Source: Anthopleura xanthogrammica
Taxonomy: Eukaryota; Cnidaria; Anthozoa; Actiniaria; Actiniidae
Direction: 5' to 3'
Assembly (NCBI GenBank): GCA_964019055.1
Contig: OZ025206.1
Span: 15,163,291 to 15,227,290 of the forward strand
Length of the DNA: 64,000 nucleotides
Shown here in pieces: positions 52,501 to 61,252 of this stretch. Position 1 is the stretch's first letter, and every line of letters begins with the position of its first letter. The translations under genes and the position numbers were made by a program. The notes under the pieces were generated by a model. It was not told where the DNA came from, did not search any database, and saw only the letters and a list, made by a program, of their open reading frames with translations.

Positions 52501-53291
52501 AGGGCAAATTAAAGAGGCGTGTTTCAAAATTAACTCATCATATTCATCTATTCTTACTACTTTACTTGTGACGTATTATGAACTTATTAGGCTAGGCGTT
52601 GCCACGCGTACAAAGATAAGGTACGGTAGTGTAGCTAGCATCTCTATCGTTATTTACAGAGAATGAATGCTGGTGGGTACTTCAGTTATCGGGGCCTCAG
52701 GAAATACTTACGATGGTGTTTTTTCTTTGGTTCATAAATATTCTAAACTTACGTAGTTCCGATTCAGCTCAACTTTAGATGTAGAAGAGTTACGCTTGGT
52801 GTTTTGACTTCCTCCAGCCAACACGCCCTAAAACGTGGAAAGTTTTGACTTGCTTTCGCAGTCACATAAGTATTCAACCAGCTACTCGTATATTCTTTTT
52901 GTGTACGCATCATTTATTACATCTTGTCAACATTCTTCTATAATCCTCGTTGATTTACCACGCGCGCGATACCGACTCTTTACCTAAAGTTTTATCCGGC
53001 TTATCTTCTTACCCCTTGATTTGATAGTTTTTGGGAGTAGTACGTTGCGATTAGCTTATCGACTAGTGTTAATAATATAGTTTCTATAAAGAGTCACTGA
53101 GAGAGCTGCTTGTGTCATTCACTCGCTCGAGTACCGGTCGATCTACGTCTTCTCCTGTTTTCACTTGGTACATCACAAGAATCTGGGTAGTGATTGGACG
53201 AACACAACTAGGTAACGGCAGAAAAGGTTTTACAATTTTCATATTGTTCTAAATTAATTTTTCAGAATACTGTTTGCCATTTTATTCAATT

Positions 53292-53358
<67 letters not shown>

Positions 53359-55800
53359 CGCTATACTAAAGTTAACCGTATTTTTCCGACTGTCAATTTG
53401 TTCCTCGTTGTGTTGCTAATGTTACTTATCTTTCCTGCTAATTCAGTCGGGGGGAAATTAGAATCCGACAACATTTTCAGTGTAGAATGGTCCGACTGAC
53501 TTTGTAATAATACGAACAAAAACTACTTCAAAATTTTAAAAACTTTATCGGGAATATATAAAGTAATAATATATCCAACATATCCCGTGAGTAACTCCTA
53601 TTAGGAAAAGATTCTAGGAACAGAATTGTACAAGTTATGCGTTAAGCCGGGCGCTATTATTCTCACAATAGATGAATGTAATATATTATCGGCAGATAGC
53701 TTGCAAAATTATAAAGTCGAATACTTCTGCTTCTCGCGTAAAGGCCAGGTTAACTTTATTTATGTCTGGTGGGAAAGGTCGACTCAACGTATGGCTAAAT
53801 GCTCTGAATTGCCTCATTTAGTAAAGATGTTTTGTTCTCTTTGGAAAGAATAGTGAAACAAAATATCAGGAATTCGAATTCGAATTTCTCGTCGAAACAT
53901 CCGTTCAACTTAAGTTGATTTTTTTTCATTTAAACCATATTTATATTTTGGATTCAGATATTTGGTCTGCCCCTTCAACTGATCATGACGTACATAGGGA
54001 CGCCAATAAACTTATCTTATGAGTCAATATTTTGTAATTTAGCTCAATCCTAAGCCACCTGCTTCGCCGGCTTCAAGTCCGTTTAGCGCATCTTATATGA
54101 TACATTTTATAATCCTACTTTTTAAGTATATAGAGTCCTGAACAAGAAGTAAAAAGGATCTCATAAATCAAAGCAAACAAAGAGAACTCTTTCCTCAAAT
54201 ATATTCACTGGTTTGGGATATTTCTTGGAGTTCGCAGCCAATCAAGGAAGGTTAGCTTACTAAAACCAATAAATCAAAACAACTCACTGATGTTATCAAA
54301 TAGAATAAGTTGCGGAGGACCGACTGAGATAGTAACAGAGGCGACTAGTTTTGAAAAAATGTAGGAGTTGCGGATATCGTTACGCCTGCAAATTTCTCTT
54401 ACAGCGGGTGAACATTTCAACACGTTCTCACAGAAGGGAAAAAAAGCCCCTTTTCACATTTTTGTTTGTCCGATTCTCCATATCCTTTCCATAGCTTTAC
54501 CCCACCCGATGTTTTTAAAAAAAATTCTCACTTTGAGTTACCAAATCCCCATCAGCAAATTCCTCAATTAGACCAGACACAATTAAATTATCTGGTGAAA
54601 TAGCTCCCTTAGAGGATGAGAAAACGACGCAATAAAAACTGCGGGGGGAACTTTTGCTGCCCACATCTTTAGGACCTATAAAGGCTCAGAAATGATCAAA
54701 TTTTATTTAAAAGGAATTTTATGAAAATATATGTATTATCAGTCCAAATGAAGTTTTACTATATTTACTATCAGAGTTGGTTAATTAATTTTGATTTTCG
54801 GCATTTTGGTGTTTACTTTAGCGTTTAAGGTCACCTACAAAGGATAATTATGTTTGAGAGTATTCGGTGGTTTGCGGCTGTTTGATAATTAACGGATGAA
54901 CACATTCTAGCGGGAAGCGTTGACTCATGCTATGCGCACACGTTTTCAGTACAATCTGCTTCATTCAATGGTAAGAAAACGAAACAGTCTTGACAATTAA
55001 TACCAGCAAGAGAGCCAAATAGAATATTGAGTTAGAGAGAGCAATAATGTGTCATTTTTCGTGTTATACAAGCCGCAATGACAAGGAGTAGTTATCAAAT
55101 TTGTGTACACACTTTGCTCAACATGGAAAATTTTTAAACCTATGACTCACAAGATCAGCTAGTGGTTTAGATTCCAAGAATTCTGTCTGGGCTAAGAATG
55201 GTTCCCAACCCCCTTCCCCACGGGACAACACAGTCAAAACATATGTCATGCATTTGTGAGAAAGCACGATTGGGATCCTTCTTCACACACAAACCTAGGA
55301 AGACACCTGCAATTTCTTTCGGTTTGTTTCGGTTCGTCGTAAAAGAGCCTGAAGAATTTTAAGGTAGGATAAATTACTAATACTAGATAATTCTGATACA
55401 TAATTTGGGATATGCTCAATGGTCCTGGGCGAGTCCCGGTCAATCTGAAAATCCCGACGCACCTCGGCAACTCGGTATCTATTCTAAGTCCCTCACAATC
55501 TCTTTTTATGCACCATTGTAGCTCTAAAATCAAATGTTTTTTACTTTTTTCAAACTAAAATATTTTTAAAATCCCGTTCTATATTTAGATGTTTTTATAT
55601 TATATTTTTAGCACATTTTCTTTCATGATCTTCATTTGCGGCTTTACATTCGACACACCACTTGATATCCGCCATGAATGGGAACCTCAGCTGAAAGGGC
55701 CCAGAATGAACCAGGAATAAACCTAGGCGCTTGTAGCACGACTTCCTATTAAAACAATAGACATAGGCATAGAGAACTAGTGTCATATGGTTGATAGGAA
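49530..55800. other. Gene-poor interval, possibly first intron of the peptide gene
   Basis: No exon that I can defend. The minus-strand frame at 49974-50282 (102 codons, Lys/Glu-rich) follows a possible acceptor (CCTTCAG) but matches no family I know. The frames at 52031-52348 and 55246-55533 likewise show nothing. A small hairpin (GGCCATGTTGG/CCAACATGGCC) lies at about 51239-51281. Confidence 0.4.
53300..53356. repeat. (GA)n microsatellite
   Basis: About 28 uninterrupted GA units. Confidence 0.95.
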
Positions 55801-55809
55801 AATTCGCTA

Positions 55810-55943
55810 CAGACCTGTTGCCGCTCTTCGAAATGCAGCTCAGTTTGAAGGACAAAACAATAGCTTTCCAATTCTCAGGAGAGTGAAATCCTTTGTTTTG
55901 TCCTCCAAATTGAGCTGCTTTGACGTCACTTGAAAGGGATCCA
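55810..55943 (+). mobile_element. Palindromic MITE, family A copy 5
   Basis: The arms GACCTGTTGCCGCTCTTCGA, then ATGCAGCTCAGTTTGAAGGA, and TGTTTTGTCCTCCAAATTGA, then GCTGCTTTGACGTCAC, surround the core CCAATTCTCAGGAGAGTGAA. The inner arms are well kept and the left tip has decayed. It lies 70 bp before the peptide gene's second exon. Confidence 0.85.
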
Positions 55944-56071
55944 TAATCGGTAAATACATGATCTCTTTATACTGATACAATGCGATCTAAAGATGAATAT
56001 TTTCTTTTCTTGTAGCTGCAAAATCTATTACAAGCTAAGTCGAAAGTTGGACAAAACCTCACCCGAATACA

Positions 56072-57034
56072 ATGTACCGAGAAAGAGCGTTATCAGTAAT
56101 CCTCGTAATGATCATCGCCTTTAGTATGCTATGTAGTGCCGATACCAAATGCGACTTTGGAAGCAGACGATATGGAAGATATTGCAAACGAAACTTGAGA
56201 AACAAGAGAAAAAATCAGATGGTTTTTAGTGGGCTTGAAGAATATCAAAGAGCGACTGGGTACGTATGAGTGCAGATATGTAGATTTGTTATACCCTGAA
56301 AAGATTGTGCTGTGGTTTGGACTCAGTGGTGTGGTGCGGTGCGGTACGGTACGGTACGGTGCGGTGAGGTGTGTTACGGTGCGGTGAGGTGTGTTACGAT
56401 GTGATGTGGTGCTGGTGCTGGTGCTGGTGCTGGTGCTGGTGCTGGTGCTGGTGCTGGTGCTGGTGCTGGTGCTGGTGCTGGTGCTGGTGCTGGTGCTGGT
56501 GCTGGTGCTGGTGCTGGTGCTGGTGCTGGTGCTGGTGCTGGTGCTGGTGCTGGTGCTGGTGCTGGTGCTGGTGCTGGTGCTGGTGCTGGTGCTGGTGCTG
56601 GTGCTGGTGCTGGTGCTGGTGCTGGTGCTGGTGCTGGTGCTGGTGCTGGTGCTGGTGCTGGTGCTGGTGCTGGTGCTGGTGCTGGTGCTGGTGCTGGTGC
56701 TGGTGCTGGTGCTGGTGCTGGTGCTGGTGCTGGTGCTGGTGCTGGTGCTGGTGCTGGTGCTGGTGCTGGTGCTGGTGCTGGTGCTGGTGCTGGTGCTGGT
56801 GCTGGTGCTGGTGCTGGTGCTGGTGCTGGTGCTGGTGCTGGTGCTGGTGCTGGTGCTGGTGCTGGTGCTGGTGCTGGTGCTGGTGCTGGTGCTGGTGCTG
56901 GTGCTGGTGCTGGTGCTGGTTCTCTTAGTTCAATAAAATCTAATATGCTATTTGCTCACAGGTCACGTCTACGATACCCACCTGAAGACCTGAAAAGTTC
57001 ATATCTGAGGGATTTGTTCCGAGACGACAACTAG
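56072..57034 (+). CDS. Small secreted basic peptide precursor with one cysteine loop
   Basis: Two coding exons, 56072-56259 and 56962-57034, join at GG|gtacgt and ctcacag|G in matching phase to give 86 residues. An acceptor (TTTCTTGTAG) at 56015 shows an upstream non-coding exon. Residues 6-23 form a signal-peptide core with a likely cut after CSA. The mature part starts DTK and has only two cysteines, Cys27 and Cys38, with ten residues between them, followed at once by Lys-Arg (39-40). It is very basic up to residue 48 and then acidic/aromatic to the end (final DDN). The Cys-x10-Cys loop followed by a dibasic site looks like a cyclic neuropeptide or hormone; a cationic antimicrobial peptide is the main alternative. 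I recognise no family. Reading through the donor gives a shorter form ending TGYV. The single loop and lack of repeated copies differ from most cnidarian neuropeptide precursors. Confidence 0.72.
56328..56407. repeat. GGTGC/GGTAC pentamer tract
   Basis: Irregular GGTGC, GGTAC and GGTGT pentamers lead into the hexamer array and are probably its ancestral seed. Confidence 0.88.
56408..56917 (+). repeat. (GGTGCT)85 perfect hexamer array
   Basis: 510 bp with no interruption that I can find, 85 units. It lies entirely in the intron of the secreted-peptide gene, with 149 bp to the 5' exon and 44 bp to the 3' exon. The purity points to very recent expansion or ongoing slippage. Cys/Trp and Val/Leu repeat frames through it are artefacts. 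Confidence 0.97.
56932..56937 (+). promoter_or_regulatory. Intronic AATAAA
   Basis: A canonical polyadenylation hexamer sits between the hexamer array and the acceptor of the last exon. If used, it would yield the shorter read-through form. Confidence 0.4.
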
Positions 57035-57062
57035 GGCTCACAATTCTATATATAAACACTGG

Positions 57063-57068
57063 ATTAAA
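57063..57068 (+). promoter_or_regulatory. ATTAAA poly(A) signal of the peptide gene
   Basis: The second most common polyadenylation hexamer, 29 bp after the stop codon at 57032-57034. Confidence 0.5.
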
Positions 57069-57069
57069 C

Positions 57070-57775
57070 ATACTATGATCCATACCCTTCACAAGACAAG
57101 ACCTCGATCAAAGTTATGAGCTATTGAAAAACATCTTGAATCATGTGACTCGACACGTGATTGTTACCATAGTGATTGTTTGTAAAGGCTAAACAATCAG
57201 TATTTATATTGTCTAAACAAACGAAATATAATATGTAAATTATACGAATAATTGCGCTTTACTAAGAGTAAGATATTGTGTCCTTACAATCAAGATTTTG
57301 AATGCCATAAAAAAGATACGAAATAAATACGAATATCATGAACTATAACCTTGACATAGTGGTATTTTTGGGAAGGAAAACTCAAACAGGACCAAAGTAA
57401 TAAAAACGAAAAAAAAAATATCAGCTTTTTCTGTGCTCCCTTGAGTGATAGGAAGGAACGAAAGCACGAAATAAATGAAAGGAGATGCGTGAGCCCCACA
57501 TTTCGTCCATGTTATCGTCATCTTCTGAATGTGCTGTGATGCAAAACACAACATAGAAAAAAGATGAGTTTTTTCTTATTTATTTGCAAAGAAAGCATGC
57601 GCGCGAGCTGGTGGTGACAGATCCGTGCTCCATTCTCAGAGAGAATGTACAGAACCGGGTAATTACTTAGCATAGTCACTGAGTACAACATTCTTTGTGG
57701 ATAATATATTTACAACTACTAGAAAGTTATTAGTAAAGCTTATTTGTATCTAATAGATAACAATGACATTTAGCA
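57070..57775. other. Gene-free interval
   Basis: Downstream flank of the peptide gene; nothing recognised. Confidence 0.4.
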
Positions 57776-57880
57776 ACGAGGGCGGATCCAGGGGGGTTGA
57801 AGGGGGTGGCTAGCCATTCTAGCCCCTTTTAGAATGACAAAAATATACTAGAATGATAAAATACAGCTTTTTTTTTTTAC

Positions 57881-58233
57881 AATACTCCAGTTTCACATTC
57901 GATGGAAACCGCTGTTTTTGAAGACCACAGACTCATTTGTACAGGCTTAGCCTCGCTTATAAGTCAGCTATTCAACGACATCATTAAAAGTCCGTGGGAT
58001 TTCAAAACATTGGTATTGTTCAACTTACACATTCTTTACATTACGGTTGACTTATGCAAATCATTAGCAACAGCCAACTGTAATGTAAAGAATGTGCAAG
58101 TTGAATAATACCAATCCCACGGACTTTTAATGGTGCCTTTGAATAGATGACTTATAAACGAGGCTAAGCCTGTACAAATGAGTCTGTGGTCTTCAAAAAC
58201 AGCGGTTTCCATCGAATGTGAAACTGGAGTATT
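57881..58233. mobile_element. 353-bp long hairpin element
   Basis: AATACTCCAGTTTCACATTC, then GATGGAAACCGC, at the left mirrors GCGGTTTCCATCGAATGTGA, then AACTGGAGTATT, at the right. The arms run about 150 bp almost without mismatch (second block CATTCTTTACATTACGGTTG versus CCAACTGTAATGTAAAGAAT). It is flanked outside by GGCGGATCC words at 57781 and 58252, so it may have inserted into an hAT-like MITE. Confidence 0.88.
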
Positions 58234-58247
58234 GCACGTTTCTATTT

Positions 58248-58505
58248 CAGAGGCGGATCCAAGGGTGACGAGGGAGGTGACTAGTAAACCCCTCCCTTTT
58301 GCACAAATGAAACATAAGTGTGTTCATAACTTAAAACATTTATCGGAATAAACTTAGGTTTACTTGAAGCTCTCAAAATAATTTCCGTCAATTCAAGACC
58401 ACATTTTTTCACCATTTTCCCGCCTTTTCTAGGTTTCCTGTGGTATTGGCGCGAGTTACACTGTAACAGCCACCCCCTTTTTAAAAAATCCTGGATCCAC
58501 CCCTG
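58248..58505. mobile_element. hAT-like MITE, CAGAGGCGGATCC ends
   Basis: CAGAGGCGGATCCAAGGG at the left and CCTGGATCCACCCCTG at the right are mirrored with a few mismatches. The same GGCGGATCC terminus occurs at 24260. Confidence 0.75.
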
Positions 58506-58577
58506 AACAAACAAATGAAAACTACACCCTCGATATTGGGGTGAAAACCTATCATGACTTCCCCCCTCTTCTTCCAA

Positions 58578-58598
58578 CCCCCCCCCCCCCCCCCCCCC
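58578..58598. repeat. Poly(C) tract
   Basis: About 21 consecutive C, flanked by further C-rich sequence. Its length is likely uncertain in the assembly. Confidence 0.9.
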
Positions 58599-58693
58599 TC
58601 CCTCCCCACCAACCAACACACACAACCTTACTCTACCCTAATTAATATTCATGTACTATTAATTGTTACGTAAGGCAACGAGGGAAGCCCTAG

Positions 58694-58738
58694 TTCTCCA
58701 AGGGATGGCACGTGGCCTGAATTGGGAAATATTACTCC
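58694..58738 (+). mobile_element. Fragment of MITE family B
   Basis: GGGATGGCACGTGGCCTGAA, then TTGGGAAATATTACTCC, matches the right arm of family B; the rest is missing. Confidence 0.6.
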
Positions 58739-58739
58739 T

Positions 58740-60390
58740 TACTCTCTACATGATGCCGGGTCAATGACTCAGAGCACGAAATCCTTGAAGTAAAATTTCG
58801 CTGACAGAATTCCACATACCCAGGGGGGCTGTCCAGGGGATCTAGAGGTTGTTTCCCATTGCATGCATGATCAGTGAAATAAATCCAATTCATATTCTTA
58901 CAATTTGCGTCTTTTCTAGCATATAGATCATTTTCGAATTCGTTTAAAACACTGTGTTGTTTGATTGCAGACTCGTTTGCTCAGAGTTAGCCTCATTTCA
59001 GTGTCAAAATATTTAAAAATACCAACAGTAAACTAAAGAATGTACTTAACTTCAATAATATATAATACAAACAGTTTGTTATTCCATAACATATGCATAT
59101 TCTTTACGAAATCAAGGCTAACCCTGAGCAAAAGAGAATTCGTAACTGGAGTATTCTCTTGTTGTACTACTGATGTACAGTTAGCCACCCTAAATTGAAA
59201 CTACGAGTTCAAATGCGCACTAAACACCAAAGGATCCATGACTAAAGCTCAACCCAGACATCGAACTTTTCTTATACTAAGCCTTATCAGACCAAAGGAA
59301 GCCGTTTATATCTCACTTATTTTTGGTGCATTCAGCTGTAAATGAAGATAGTTGTTTTCACGTAGATACACCTATCAATTGCAAAAAAATTGCCACATAA
59401 AAACTAAATAACAAAATAACAAATAGGAAATAATTAGAAATATTTCTATATTTTGGTTTTAGATTCGGAAGTCCCAAAGATTGATGAGAATATAACCGTT
59501 TTAGTATATACCAACAAGATAATATCAAAGATATCAGTCTATATCATCAAAACAATCAAATTGAAATAATTATGTTTTGCAAAAATGATCAATTCATATT
59601 TGCTATTTTTTTATATGACAACGTTCTTGCAATAAGGTGTACATCCTTAGCTTTTAGTAGAATAAACTCTGAATGTTTGATTTCGTCGTTAGTAGGCGTA
59701 TTCAATTGAAATATAGTTTATCATATCAATGCAAAAAAGCGCGAACACCTTGGCTTTTTACCCTCGACTCTGCTCCAACACGGATCTCTACTGAGTTGCA
59801 ACTCAGTGATGCTTCATGTTTACTAGCATTATGATGTTAACATGCCTCTTCAAATTGCTTTGTTTTACCAGCCAGTCTATCTCTGGTTGGTAAATGAATG
59901 ACAAAGCATTACATCACATGAAGTATTGCTATACAGTTATTTCAAAAATCTGCTGGTGAAAGATTTGTTACATGTTGCATCTTACATGTTTCACGTCACA
60001 TACCAAGCTATTTGAAATGTATTTTTGCAAATAATGTCAGTACAGAAGAAAATAATTTCAGTATGCAAAACAAAAAACGCGCAGACAAACTTGGGAAAAT
60101 TCGGCCGCATATTGCTGTAACCTTTCACTGATTGCATTCGCATCGCCAATAGTGCTTTTTGGGCTTGGTATTTAACATGCAACATGCATAGCCAACAAAA
60201 CCTTCACGCACCTTTTTGCAATAGCTGTATCATACCCTGACGACCTTTCACAGCGTGACGCGGAAAAAAGTCATTGATACCATTAATACGTATGAAAATA
60301 TTAATTTCTTTGAAAAAAAGCCATGATAGCTATTTCATCGAATTATTGAGATGCTATTGGTCCAATTGATCAAAATGACTGACGAAAGAC
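58740..60390. other. Gene-free interval with decayed hairpin
   Basis: At 58950-59160 the words TTTGCTCAGAGTTAGCCTC, AAAGAATGTACTTAACTTCA, CATATTCTTTACGAAATC and GGCTAACCCTGAGCAAAAGA form a worn version of the 57881 hairpin. Otherwise nothing is recognised. Confidence 0.45.
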
Positions 60391-60436
60391 CTGGCCGCCA
60401 TGTTGGATAATAACACAATCTAACATGGCGGCTACT
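60391..60436. repeat. Short hairpin, GGCCGCCATGTTGGA arms
   Basis: GCCGCCATGTTGGA and TCTAACATGGCGGC mirror around a short AT-rich loop, 66 bp beyond the Mox stop codon in the transcript direction; it probably lies in the 3' UTR. Confidence 0.65.
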
Positions 60437-60501
60437 CATGTCGTCCAATCAAAGTGATCGAACCAAGTACAAAGTATATATTTTTGGTCTATATGTAATA
60501 T

Positions 60502-60818
60502 TCAACTACTAGAGCTGCTTTCCTTTTCAACTCTTTTTTCTCGTTCAATCTGGAGTAAATACGTAGATTTTTTCTCAGGTTTCTTTTCGCCTTTAACTCT
60601 CTTCCACTTCATTCGCCGATTTTGAAACCAAACTTTAACTTGTCTTTCTGTCAAGTCCAGACTAACTGCTATTTCATACCGACGAAGTCTTGTCAAGTAG
60701 TTATTGCGCGTAAATTCATTTTCAAGTTCTCGTAGTTGATGAGTAGTAAAAGCAGTTCGTTCTTTTCTTTTCTTGCCTTTTGGTGTATCATCGAAGAGTT
60801 CTTCGGCGTCTTCTTCGG
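60502..60818 (-). CDS. Mox: Mox/Meox-class homeobox gene, last exon
   Basis: The minus-strand exon opens after TTTAACAG at 60819 (entered in phase 1) and encodes about 104 residues plus stop. A short acidic linker ([14 protein letters not shown]) leads into a complete homeodomain. Diagnostic stretches are [47 protein letters not shown] and [13 protein letters not shown] with [13 protein letters not shown] and KRVKG is the Mox/Meox signature and separates it from Hox and other ANTP-class genes. After the homeodomain there is only a Lys/Glu-rich tail ending in five serines. It is a nuclear transcription factor by family knowledge; Mox genes pattern mesoderm in bilaterians and exist in several copies in anthozoans. 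The intron just upstream of the homeodomain is typical. The N-terminal exon(s) were not recognised up to 64000. Confidence 0.93.
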
Positions 60819-61133
60819 CTGTTAAAGTATGGAGAGTTAAAATAAGCGGCTAGAACAACCATTTCTCACTGACATTTACAACAAGCGACAAAGGGACAAA
60901 GGTGAGGGTTGTTAAATATGTTGAGGAAGAGGCTCAAAAATCCTTTAGTATGAAAGAGTGTTCTGGAAACAAAAATAAGCATTTACAATGGAACTACAAA
61001 AGTTTGACTCTGTAAATATCATTTTAAAACTTTTGGAATACGAGAGCCCAGAAATTCTAAGGATACAAATAAGAGTGCCTCTGAAAAAAATGTAAGTCAG
61101 AAAACTATTCTTCAATTTTTAAATACTTACTTA

Positions 61134-61249
61134 GGCCCGGTTTAGACGTCGAATTTCACATGTGCGGAATGTAATGAAAATGAGCAAAACCTATTGTTTG
61201 AATTTGCATTACATTCGGTACATGTGAAATTCGACGTCTAAACCGGGCC
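61134..61249. mobile_element. 116-bp palindrome, GGCCCGGTTTAGACG ends, TTA duplication
   Basis: GGCCCGGTTTAGACGTCGAA, then TTTCACATGTGCGGAATGTA, mirrors the right arm exactly or nearly so over about 50 bp, ending GACGTCTAAACCGGGCC. TTA lies directly outside both ends. It is intronic or upstream in the Mox gene. Confidence 0.9.
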
Positions 61250-61252
61250 TTA

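Noticed and set aside
55246..55533. Minus frame with a Cys-rich end
   Set aside because: Cysteines occur only in the last 25 codons, no signal peptide and no intron context.
56371..56936. Cys-Trp and Val-Leu repeat proteins of about 180 residues
   Set aside because: Translation of (GGTGCT)n, which lies in the intron of the peptide gene.
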